Positions 1-5,648 of a DNA stretch of 6,017 nucleotides are shown here, in pieces. Source of the DNA: Winogradskyella sp. (lineage in GTDB: Bacteria; Bacteroidota; Bacteroidia; Flavobacteriales; Flavobacteriaceae); NCBI GenBank assembly GCA_030149115.1, contig JASBSE010000468.1, forward strand, positions 1-6,017. Reading direction: 5' to 3'. The notes beneath the pieces were generated by a model. It was not told the DNA's origin and did no database searches. It was given only the letters and a program-made list of their open reading frames with translations. Each line of letters starts with the position of its first letter. Within the stretch, counting starts at the first letter, position 1. Position numbers and translations under genes: made by a program.

Positions 1-645
1 TTATCCTTGATTGTTACAGATGCCTTTGCTGCGGATTATTTTCCTAAAGACAAGCCTTTTTTAGGTGGTGTTCTGGGAGCGTTGATTTTACATGGTATTA
101 AACGAGGAGCATTTTCTAACGAAGCTGGTTTAGGTACAGCACCAATGGCACATGGAGCAGCAAAAACTGGCGAGCCTGTTAGAGAAGGTTTAGTCGCAAT
201 GCTTGGTCCTGTGATAGATACATTGATTGTCTGTACGCTCACAGCTTTAGCGATTTTGGTAACAGGTGTTTGGCAAACCACAACAGATAATGGAGTGAGT
301 TTAACAGCTTCTGCCTTCGAGCAAGCCTTACCTTACGGTCAGTATTTACTGATGGTTTGTGTGTTTTTCTTTAGTGTGTCGTCCTTGTTTAGCTATTCGT
401 ACTATGGTACAAAATGTTTATCGTTTTTAATTGGAGCGGATAAAAAGCACTATTACAATTATTTCTATATTCTGAGCATTGTTCTTGCGGCAACAACGCC
501 TTTTGAGGCGATGATTAACTTTATAGATGGTGTGTTTGCATTTATGGCATTTCCAACAATGATTGCCACAATTCTATTAGCGCCAAAAGTGCTGAAGGAA
601 TCTAAACGCTACTTTATGAGTTTAAAGAAGTCTAAGAATCGGTAA
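1..645 (+). CDS. Sodium:alanine/glycine symporter (AGCS family), C-terminal part
   Basis: An inner-membrane carrier that would import alanine, glycine or a similar small amino acid with Na+. The frame is open from base 1, so the start lies outside the window; the TTG at 7 is an internal Leu codon, not a start. The visible 214 residues are somewhat less than half of a typical AGCS protein (about 450-550 residues). The key evidence is the family's most conserved stretch, NEAGLGTAPMAHGAA, at visible residues 40-54, followed by GEPVREGLVAMLGPVIDT. Hydrophobic segments follow at about residues 67-90, 113-135, 150-168 and 175-198, and the protein ends in a basic cytoplasmic-looking tail rich in Lys. 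It ends tail-to-tail with the AraC gene, overlapping it by 14 bases. No terminator hairpin is visible at its end. The exact substrate cannot be read from this part. The family call is confident; nothing links it functionally to the genes to its right. Confidence 0.93.
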   Translation, partial: LSLIVTDAFAADYFPKDKPFLGGVLGALILHGIKRGAFSNEAGLGTAPMAHGAAKTGEPVREGLVAMLGPVIDTLIVCTLTALAILVTGVWQTTTDNGVSLTASAFEQALPYGQYLLMVCVFFFSVSSLFSYSYYGTKCLSFLIGADKKHYYNYFYILSIVLAATTPFEAMINFIDGVFAFMAFPTMIATILLAPKVLKESKRYFMSLKKSKNR

Positions 646-1552
646 TGGAGGACTTAAATTGAGCAGGAGTCATCATTTCCATTTTTTTAAACTGCCTGTT
701 GAAGTAGCTCGTATTATTAAATCCAGACTTAAAAGCGATTTCAGACATTCTCACATCTTTAGATTCTTTAATCAATTTCTTTGCGAATTTAATTTTCTCA
801 GAATTGATATAGTCAATAGGAGACACACCAAGCGTGTTTTTAAATTGCTTATGAAAGTGAGACGTGCTCATATATGCTTTCTTCGCTAATTGATCTACTG
901 TAATGTCTTTATTGGTAAGATTATCCTTGATGAATTTTATGACTGTGCCAATACGTGTGTCGTTAAAGATATTGTTGGTATCATTAATAATGAGTGATTT
1001 TGCTTTGGTTTGAAGTAGTCTCACAATCAATTCCTGAATCATTAAATCTAACAAGACATCTTTAGATTTATTGTTGTTGGTAAACGTGTAAGTTAGACGT
1101 TCGATAAGGTGGTTAACATCTACATTATTAATAAGATGTGATGCCGTGTTGTCTAAATCCCAATTATTGTTTTCGTTTTCAATAGCTACATTTTGATTGA
1201 ATTTTTGAACAACTTCTTCAATCTTAAACGCATCAATGCCTAGAGCTAAGCATTGTGTTGGTTTTTCTTCCGTTGCAAGTGGAAAATCAATAACCATTTC
1301 TTTATTAGTAGGCATTACAACAGATTCACCTGGGAAAAAATCAAAAGCTTCAAAACCGTCAATATGCATCACTTTCTTGCCAGTCAGCATACTCGCAATG
1401 ATAGGAAAACCAAAAGTCAACGAAACTTTTTCAGCATAAGCATGCGTCTCATAGATATTCAACTCAGCATACTCAGCATTATACGTGGTTCTGTTCTCAA
1501 CCAAAGTGGTGAGTTTTCTGTTGTTTCTATGTTGATTTAATAAGGATGTCAT
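632..1552 (-). CDS. AraC-family transcriptional regulator (AraC_N-like sensor domain plus double HTH)
   Basis: A 306-residue DNA-binding regulator. The C-terminal 106 residues (about 201-306) form the AraC/XylS DNA-binding domain with two helix-turn-helix units. The first, around residues 221-239, includes QLAKKAYMSTSHFHKQFK. The second, around 269-290, includes MSEIAFKSGFNNTSYFNRQF, the strongly conserved family signature. The N-terminal part (about 15-165) resembles the AraC_N domain found in E. coli YqhC-like regulators: a small beta-rich sensor (GKKVMHIDGFEAFDFFPGESVVMP) followed by LALGIDAFKIEEVV. YqhC responds to aldehydes, which fits the divergently placed aldehyde dehydrogenase, but the ligand here is inferred. 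I chose the ATG at 1552; the frame also allows a TTG two codons upstream (1558), which is less likely. There is no Shine-Dalgarno sequence, as is usual in Bacteroidota. Its stop lies inside the last codons of the convergent symporter. It probably regulates the dehydrogenase and possibly itself through repeats in 1597-1646. Confidence 0.93.
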   Translation of the reverse strand: MTSLLNQHRNNRKLTTLVENRTTYNAEYAELNIYETHAYAEKVSLTFGFPIIASMLTGKKVMHIDGFEAFDFFPGESVVMPTNKEMVIDFPLATEEKPTQCLALGIDAFKIEEVVQKFNQNVAIENENNNWDLDNTASHLINNVDVNHLIERLTYTFTNNNKSKDVLLDLMIQELIVRLLQTKAKSLIINDTNNIFNDTRIGTVIKFIKDNLTNKDITVDQLAKKAYMSTSHFHKQFKNTLGVSPIDYINSEKIKFAKKLIKESKDVRMSEIAFKSGFNNTSYFNRQFKKMEMMTPAQFKSSITDS

Positions 1553-1596
1553 ATTCAATAATACGAAAATTAAATGCTAAAAAGTCTTAAAAAGAG

Positions 1597-1646
1597 ATAT
1601 GTTCAAAAATATGATAAATATGTTCAATTATTTCAGAATATGACAA
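1597..1646. promoter_or_regulatory. Putative AraC-type operator: phased ATATG half-sites
   Basis: The 10-base sequence ATATGTTCAA occurs identically at 1597-1606 and 1618-1627, exactly 21 bp apart. A related ATATGACAAA begins at 1638, 20 bp further on, and another ATATG core lies at 1609. Direct repeats with a two-helical-turn period are the usual binding pattern for AraC-family proteins, and the site lies between an AraC regulator and its divergent neighbour. The repeats are seen directly; that this regulator binds them is inferred. Confidence 0.55.
1604..1611 (-). promoter_or_regulatory. Candidate -7 element for the AraC regulator gene
   Basis: Read on the minus strand, the sequence is TATTTTTG, a full match to TAnnTTTG, about 50 bases before the regulator's ATG. 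It lies within the half-site cluster, so a regulator bound there would be expected to repress its own gene. No well-spaced -33 TTG was found, and the AT-rich context makes chance matches likely. Confidence 0.3.
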
Positions 1647-1648
1647 AA

Positions 1649-1656
1649 TAACTTTA
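1649..1656 (+). promoter_or_regulatory. Candidate -7 element for the aldehyde dehydrogenase promoter
   Basis: TAACTTTA matches the Bacteroidota -7 consensus TAnnTTTG except at the last base. No TTG -33 box lies 17-23 bases upstream. Instead, the second perfect half-site (1618-1627) ends 21 bases upstream, which would place an activator against RNA polymerase. This is an inference from position and weak sequence similarity only. Confidence 0.3.
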
Positions 1657-1670
1657 CGAAAAGTAAAAAA

Positions 1671-1688
1671 TAGTCAATTTTTTGACTA
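1671..1688. repeat. Perfect inverted repeat in the dehydrogenase leader
   Basis: TAGTCAA (1671-1677) and TTGACTA (1682-1688) are perfect inverted arms around TTTT. The element lies 36 bases before the dehydrogenase ATG and downstream of the candidate promoter. It could be an operator for a second dimeric regulator or a weak hairpin in the mRNA leader. The stem is only 7 bp and low in GC, so a protein-binding palindrome seems at least as likely as an RNA structure. Confidence 0.4.
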
Positions 1689-1724
1689 AAATAATCAAGA
1701 ACTAATAAATAATCAAAATTTAAG

Positions 1725-3221
1725 ATGAGTTATTCTAAACCACAATTTAAAGCATCCTATGACAATTTTATCAATGGTAAGTTTGTTGCACCAATAGGAG
1801 GTGAGTATTTTGAAAATACATCGCCAATTGACAAATCACTAATTGCAAAATACCCAAGATCCCAAAAAGAAGATGTAGAGTTAGCGCTAGATGCTGCTAA
1901 TGCTGCAAAAGAATCTTGGGGAAATACTTCGGCAACAGAACGTGCAAATCTACTTAATAAAGTAGCGGATATTATTGAGGCAAACCTTGAAGAATTTGCT
2001 TTGGTTGAAACATGTGATAATGGTAAGCCGATTAGAGAAACATTAAATGCTGACATTCCGTTATGTGTAGATCATTGGAGATACTTTGCGTCTTGTATAA
2101 GATCAGAAGAGGGTAGTGCTACAGAATTAGATGCCAATACCTTATCGATGAATATTAAAGAGCCACTTGGTGTGGTTGGGCAAATCATTCCTTGGAACTT
2201 CCCTTTATTGATGTTGTCTTGGAAATTGCCACCAGCATTAGCAACAGGTAACTGTGTTGTATTAAAGCCAGCAGAACAAACACCATCTTCGGCAACTTTA
2301 TTAATGGAAAAAATAGCAGATGTTTTTCCTCCAGGAGTCATTAATGTAGTTCATGGATTTGGACCAGAAGCAGGAAAGCCTTTAGCGTCGAGTTCTCGTG
2401 TAGATAAAGTTGCCTTTACAGGGGAAACGACTACAGGACAATTAATTATGCAATATGCGTCAAAGAACCTAAATCCTGTAACGATGGAATTGGGTGGTAA
2501 GTCTCCAAATATTTTCTTCAATTCTGTTATGGATGAAGACGACGCGTTCTTAGACAAAGCTATAGAAGGTGCAGTGTTGTTTGCATTCAATCAAGGTGAA
2601 GTATGTACGTGCCCTTCTCGTATTTTAGTACAAGAAGATATCTACGATAAGTTTATGGAGCGCGTTATTGAACGTACAAAAGCAATTGTACAGACTAGTC
2701 CTTATGATTCGAGCTGTATGGTTGGAGCACAAGCCTCTAATGACCAATACGAAAAAATCCAGTCCTACATTAAAATAGGTAAGGACGAAGGAGCTAAAGT
2801 GCTTTGTGGTGGAGATGCTAATAAAGATGGAGATTTGGCGAACGGATTCTTTATTCAGCCAACAATTTTAGAAGGTCATAACAAAATGCGAGTATTCCAA
2901 GAAGAGATTTTCGGGCCAGTAGTTTGCGTAACTAAGTTTAAAGATGAAGCTGAAGCTCTGGAAATTGCTAACGATACACTTTATGGATTAGGAGCAGGTG
3001 TTTGGACGCGAGATGCACATCAGTTGTATCAAATTCCTCGAGCTATAAAAGCCGGCCGTGTTTGGGTGAATTGTTATCATGCATATCCGGCTCATGCGCC
3101 ATTTGGTGGATATAAAAAATCTGGATTTGGTAGAGAGAATCATGTGATGATGTTAAGCCATTACAGACAAACTAAGAATATGTTAATTTCTTATGACAAA
3201 AATAAACTAGGCTTCTTTTAA
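1725..3221 (+). CDS. NAD-dependent aldehyde dehydrogenase, AldB/ExaC type
   Basis: A 498-residue cytoplasmic enzyme that oxidises an aldehyde, most likely acetaldehyde or another short aliphatic aldehyde, to the acid. Full family length with all hallmarks: PWNFPLLM (residues 156-163, with Asn158 for the oxyanion hole), KPAEQTP with Lys181 and Glu184, the cofactor loop FTGETTTG (231-238), catalytic-base motif MELGGKSPN with Glu255, FNQGEVCTCPSR with the nucleophile Cys294 (a second Cys at 296), and EEIFGPV from 393. The stretch around Cys294, the WVNCYHAYPAHAPFGGYKKSG region and the ending KLGFF are typical of the E. coli AldB and Pseudomonas ExaC branch. Glu184, which in NAD-using relatives contacts the adenosine ribose, favours NAD over NADP. 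The ATG at 1725 fits the normal family N-terminus. It is divergent from the AraC gene, which probably controls it, and is followed by DUF779, a frequent neighbour of such dehydrogenases. Substrate is inferred, not shown. Confidence 0.95.
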   Translation: MSYSKPQFKASYDNFINGKFVAPIGGEYFENTSPIDKSLIAKYPRSQKEDVELALDAANAAKESWGNTSATERANLLNKVADIIEANLEEFALVETCDNGKPIRETLNADIPLCVDHWRYFASCIRSEEGSATELDANTLSMNIKEPLGVVGQIIPWNFPLLMLSWKLPPALATGNCVVLKPAEQTPSSATLLMEKIADVFPPGVINVVHGFGPEAGKPLASSSRVDKVAFTGETTTGQLIMQYASKNLNPVTMELGGKSPNIFFNSVMDEDDAFLDKAIEGAVLFAFNQGEVCTCPSRILVQEDIYDKFMERVIERTKAIVQTSPYDSSCMVGAQASNDQYEKIQSYIKIGKDEGAKVLCGGDANKDGDLANGFFIQPTILEGHNKMRVFQEEIFGPVVCVTKFKDEAEALEIANDTLYGLGAGVWTRDAHQLYQIPRAIKAGRVWVNCYHAYPAHAPFGGYKKSGFGRENHVMMLSHYRQTKNMLISYDKNKLGFF

Positions 3222-3245
3222 TAATCCCTTAATTAATAGCTTAGC

Positions 3246-3277
3246 AATGGCTGAATTGTTTAGGTTCAGCCATTTTT
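3246..3277 (+). terminator. Hairpin with T-run after the aldehyde dehydrogenase
   Basis: AATGGCTGAA (3246-3255) pairs perfectly with TTCAGCCATT (3265-3274) around a 9-base loop, and a run of five T residues (3273-3277) closes it. This has the form of an intrinsic terminator 24 bases after the dehydrogenase stop. Only 13 bases separate it from the DUF779 ATG, so it may act as a partial terminator inside an operon. Confidence 0.75.
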
Positions 3278-3290
3278 AATATTTTATAGT

Positions 3291-3653
3291 ATGAAACGCG
3301 TAGAGATTACAGAAAAAGCCAAAAAAGTTGTTAGGCAATTAAAAGAAAAGTATGGTGAGTTAATTTTTCATCAAAGTGGAGGTTGTTGTGATGGTTCAGC
3401 ACCCATGATTTTTGAAAAAGATGATATGTACTTGGATGAGAGTGATATTTTTCTTGGAGAGGTCGAAGGAGTTCCATTTTATATGAACCAAGATCAATTC
3501 GAGTATTGGAAGCATACACATCTTACGATAGATACAACAGAAGGGAGAGGAGCCAGTTTCTCGTTAGAAATTCCATTAGGATTACGTTTTATTATTCATT
3601 CCAGAATTTTAACTGAAGAAGAGGATTCTTATTTTAATCCAAAGTCTAGCTAA
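3291..3653 (+). CDS. DUF779 family protein, aldehyde dehydrogenase-associated
   Basis: A 120-residue soluble protein of the DUF779 family. The diagnostic motif is FHQSGGCCDGSAPM at residues 26-39, with the paired Cys32-Cys33 preceded by His27; the second conserved block GRGASFSLEIPLGLRFIIHSR lies about residues 86-106. There is no signal peptide or membrane segment. Genes of this family are repeatedly found beside aldehyde dehydrogenase genes in many phyla, as here. I know of no secure biochemical role. The vicinal cysteines with nearby His and Asp suggest metal or thiol chemistry, perhaps protecting or assisting the dehydrogenase, but that is speculation. It begins 69 bases after the dehydrogenase stop, with a terminator-like hairpin in between, and ends in its own terminator. 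The ATG at 3291 fits the family's usual N-terminus. The family call is confident; the function is unknown. Confidence 0.9.
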   Translation: MKRVEITEKAKKVVRQLKEKYGELIFHQSGGCCDGSAPMIFEKDDMYLDESDIFLGEVEGVPFYMNQDQFEYWKHTHLTIDTTEGRGASFSLEIPLGLRFIIHSRILTEEEDSYFNPKSS

Positions 3654-3676
3654 AAACAGACTTCAATATTTAAAAC

Positions 3677-3710
3677 AAACCCTGAAAAATAGATTTTTCA
3701 GGGTTTTGTT
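3677..3710 (+). terminator. Strong intrinsic terminator after the DUF779 gene
   Basis: CCCTGAAAAA (3680-3689) pairs perfectly with TTTTTCAGGG (3694-3703) around the tetraloop TAGA, extended by AAA/TTT pairs (3677-3679 with 3704-3706) and followed by TTTTGTT. It closes the dehydrogenase-DUF779 unit and separates it from the zinc-ribbon gene. Confidence 0.88.
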
Positions 3711-3798
3711 ATATATGCAATTATTGTTTTGAAAAGATATAGATTCCTTAAAATATTAATAGTCATAATTCATAATTGTTAAAAAAAATGATTTTAAA

Positions 3799-3829
3799 TT
3801 GTATTTATATTGCTAAATTGATATATTTA
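3799..3829 (+). promoter_or_regulatory. Candidate promoter of the zinc-ribbon regulator gene
   Basis: TTG at 3799-3801 could serve as a -33 element, and TATATTTA at 3822-3829 resembles the Bacteroidota -7 TAnnTTTG with one mismatch, at a 20-base spacing. Transcription would start only about ten bases before the ATG, giving a very short leader. The -7 element lies at the join between two copies of a 16-base repeat, so the promoter could be autoregulated. The region is extremely AT-rich, so the match may be accidental. Confidence 0.3.
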
Positions 3830-3845
3830 TGCTAAATTAATATAT
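3811..3845. repeat. Tandem 16-bp direct repeat abutting the start codon
   Basis: TGCTAAATTGATATAT (3811-3826) and TGCTAAATTAATATAT (3830-3845) differ at one position and are offset by 19 bp. The second copy ends directly at the ATG of the zinc-ribbon/HTH gene. A similar element occurs inverted at 4266-4282. This arrangement suggests an operator. The repeat itself is seen; the binding protein is inferred. Confidence 0.6.
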
Positions 3846-4265
3846 ATGAAAATTGATCTTTGTCCAAATTGTGGTTCTGATAGCTATGTAAAAAGTGGAA
3901 TAGTGAATGATAGGCAACGTTATAGGTGTAAATCATGTAACTATTATTTTACTGTAAATAAGTTAGGAAAAAAAATAGATGACTATTACGTTAATAAAGC
4001 ATTACAGTTATACTTAGAGGGATTAACGTATCGTGAGATTGAGCGTATATTGGGAATCTCACACGTTAGCATTATGAACTGGGTTAAGAAATATAATATT
4101 AAGCGACCATACAATTCAAAGTATCATCCTACTTATAAAATTCTCAACGCGCAAGAGCTAGCTACATTCTTTTCAAATTCAAAAAATTTATCAGGAGCAG
4201 GTGCATTAGTAACTGAATTAGGTGATAAATTTATGCTTATTAAATGGGAGCGTTTTAGAGATTAA
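3846..4265 (+). CDS. Zinc-ribbon and helix-turn-helix protein (IS1 InsA-like), probable regulator
   Basis: A 139-residue DNA-binding protein. Residues 6-31 form a four-Cys zinc ribbon (CPNC at 6-9 and CKSC at 28-31), with the YVKSG and RQRYRCKSCNYYF pattern seen in InsA of IS1-type transposons. Residues about 50-83 form a helix-turn-helix (LYLEGLTYREIERILGIS, then VSIMNWVKKY). After a linker, residues about 100-139 form a tail (ELATFFSN, then GALVTELGDKFMLIKWERF) that I do not recognise from InsA. There is no DDE catalytic domain, no following insB-like gene and no terminal inverted repeats, so it does not look like an active insertion sequence. It is more likely a domesticated, sequence-specific regulator. 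It sits alone between a strong terminator and the porin-symporter cluster, 109 bases before the porin. Related repeats lie at its start and just past its stop, so it may regulate itself and the transport genes. The fold is confident; the role is inferred. Confidence 0.8.
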   Translation: MKIDLCPNCGSDSYVKSGIVNDRQRYRCKSCNYYFTVNKLGKKIDDYYVNKALQLYLEGLTYREIERILGISHVSIMNWVKKYNIKRPYNSKYHPTYKILNAQELATFFSNSKNLSGAGALVTELGDKFMLIKWERFRD

Positions 4266-4282
4266 ATATATATAATTAGCAA
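4266..4282 (-). promoter_or_regulatory. Third, inverted copy of the TTGCTAA-N4-ATATAT motif
   Basis: On the minus strand this reads TTGCTAATTATATATAT, matching 14 of 17 positions of the element at 3810-3826. It begins right after the zinc-ribbon gene's stop and lies upstream of the porin gene. It could be a binding site through which the HTH protein acts on the porin-symporter cluster. The low complexity of the AT half weakens the case; the TTGCTAA half is the informative part. Confidence 0.35.
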
Positions 4283-4299
4283 AAAAATATATTAACTTT

Positions 4300-4323
4300 T
4301 TTTTTAGAGATTGTTTTTTAGAG
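4300..4323. repeat. TTTTTTAGAG direct repeat upstream of the porin gene
   Basis: TTTTTTAGAG occurs at 4300-4309 and again at 4314-4323, separated by ATTG, with a further TTTAG at 4324-4328 and the palindrome GTGCAC at 4331-4336. It lies 50-75 bases before the porin ATG, in the likely promoter or leader region. Function unknown. Confidence 0.35.
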
Positions 4324-4374
4324 TTTAGTGGTGCACACAAAATCAATGTTTAACTAACTAAACAACTAATCTTT

Positions 4375-5610
4375 ATGAAAAAACTTAATTGTATCATAGT
4401 GGTTCTTTCACTATGTTTTTTTTCTGGGTTTTCTCAAACAGAACCTGAAATGGGTTACGGGAAGGGCTACAGGATTAATTTTAACGACGATGGTACCAAG
4501 TACATGAGATTCATTTCTTGGGGCCAATTCTGGGCACAATACAATGGAGATGCACCAGATGGCACTGAAAAACTTTCACTGAGCGTAAGAAGAGCTAGGA
4601 TACTAAGCTGGATTAAATTTAGTGACAAATTTTCACTTGTTACTCATTTCGGACTTAACAGTTTAAATGGTAACAACACGTCACCTTTAGGAAGTCAGGG
4701 ATCTAATGCCGATGCTACACAACTTTTCTTTCATGATTTTTGGGGAGAATATAAAGTAGCAAAAGACTTCTATGTTGGTGCTGGACTTCATTATTGGAAC
4801 GGGATTTCTCGTCTTAACAACCAAAGTACCTTAAACATGTTAACCCTAGACAATAATAGATCATCTTGGTCTACAATTGGTCTTTCAGATCAGTTTGCGC
4901 GTCACATAGGTGTTTATGTAAAAGGTAAATTAGGGAAAGTTCAATACCGTTTTGCATTAAACGAAGCTAATAGAAATACCTTGGATAATGATGGTACACC
5001 TAGAGATGTTGGTACTGCAACTGTATATAGAGGTAGAGAAGTATTAGGTTCAGACGAAGCAGGAAAAGTAATTCAAGGTTATGTAGATGTTAATTTACTA
5101 GATCAAGAATCTAATGCTTTACCGTATAAAGTCGGTACGTATATGGGTAGTAAAAAAGTATTCAATATTGGTGCTGGTTTCTTTAGTCATCCAAGTGGTG
5201 TTGTATTGCCAAATGGTGAAGGTGATGATGTTCTGTTGTTTGCGGCAGATGCTTTCTATGATGCACCAATAGGAGATAACGGTTCGGCAATTACAGCTTA
5301 TGCAACTTATCAGAATAATGATTATGGTGAGGATTTTTTCTTAGGTCCTTATGCAACAGGTAATATGATTTACGGTCATGTTGGTTATGTGCTTCCAGGA
5401 GATAAAACTAAAACTAGATTTCAACCTTATGTAGCATACTCTACAAGAAGTATTGATGCTATTGATGATAATGCTAATCAGTTTAAACTAGGCGCAAACA
5501 TCTTTTTTACAGGTCATCATTCAAAGCTAAGCTTCGATTATACCAATGACAAAGTTGGTGATGGTGATGCGACAGGAGTCTTTACTGTTCAGGCTATGAT
5601 CTTTTTATAA
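4375..5610 (+). CDS. Outer-membrane beta-barrel porin-like protein
   Basis: A 411-residue exported protein expected to form a beta-barrel channel in the outer membrane. Residues 1-20 are a clear signal peptide: MKK, a hydrophobic core, then SGFS with predicted cleavage before Gln21, a common Bacteroidota pattern. LSLC at 11-14 is not a proper lipobox, so it should not be a lipoprotein. The mature part alternates short amphipathic strands with Gly/Asn/Asp-rich turns, has no hydrophobic helices, and ends in FTVQAMIFL, a strand with a hydrophobic terminus as expected for assembly by the BAM machinery. The stretch VRRARILSWIKFSDKFSLVTHFG resembles phosphate-selective OprO/OprP-type porins, but I cannot assign specificity. 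It is followed after 38 bases by the DUF4212 gene, in the same direction, so it probably supplies outer-membrane entry for the substrate of that symporter. The ATG at 4375 is fixed by the signal peptide. Confidence 0.82.
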   Translation: MKKLNCIIVVLSLCFFSGFSQTEPEMGYGKGYRINFNDDGTKYMRFISWGQFWAQYNGDAPDGTEKLSLSVRRARILSWIKFSDKFSLVTHFGLNSLNGNNTSPLGSQGSNADATQLFFHDFWGEYKVAKDFYVGAGLHYWNGISRLNNQSTLNMLTLDNNRSSWSTIGLSDQFARHIGVYVKGKLGKVQYRFALNEANRNTLDNDGTPRDVGTATVYRGREVLGSDEAGKVIQGYVDVNLLDQESNALPYKVGTYMGSKKVFNIGAGFFSHPSGVVLPNGEGDDVLLFAADAFYDAPIGDNGSAITAYATYQNNDYGEDFFLGPYATGNMIYGHVGYVLPGDKTKTRFQPYVAYSTRSIDAIDDNANQFKLGANIFFTGHHSKLSFDYTNDKVGDGDATGVFTVQAMIFL

Positions 5611-5648
5611 AAGCCTAATTTAACTATAACTAAATAAACAAATCAATT

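Noticed and set aside
36..281. Open frame on the minus strand inside the symporter gene
   Set aside because: Antisense shadow of a conserved AGCS coding region, with no recognisable protein features.
659..1540. Several plus-strand open frames antisense to the AraC gene
   Set aside because: The minus-strand frame encodes a clear AraC-family protein; these frames are low-complexity shadows with no homology-like motifs.
1553..1558. Upstream TTG start for the AraC gene
   Set aside because: An ATG two codons downstream at 1552 is a more usual start and no ribosome-binding evidence favours the TTG.
1573..1582. Possible fourth copy of the TGCTAAA motif in the AraC-dehydrogenase gap
   Set aside because: Only the seven-base TGCTAAA part matches and the ATATAT half is absent at the required distance.
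1757..2590. Minus-strand open frames inside the aldehyde dehydrogenase
   Set aside because: Shadows of a full-length dehydrogenase with all catalytic motifs intact on the plus strand.
3331..3519. Minus-strand open frame inside the DUF779 gene
   Set aside because: Antisense to the conserved DUF779 motif; no independent support.
3764..3777. Tandem CATAATT repeat upstream of the zinc-ribbon gene
   Set aside because: Two 7-base units in very AT-rich sequence; likely by chance and not linked to any other copy.
4265..4305. Terminator after the zinc-ribbon gene (AATATAT/ATATATT arms then nine T)
   Set aside because: The stem is only seven A-T pairs with a 15-base loop, too weak to call an intrinsic terminator in such AT-rich DNA.
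3711..4374. Complete IS1-type insertion sequence around the InsA-like gene
   Set aside because: No insB-like catalytic gene, no terminal inverted repeats and no target-site duplication were found on either side.
4408..4416. Lipoprotein signal in the porin (LSLC at residues 11-14)
   Set aside because: Leu directly before Cys does not fit a lipobox, and a normal signal peptidase I site precedes Gln21.
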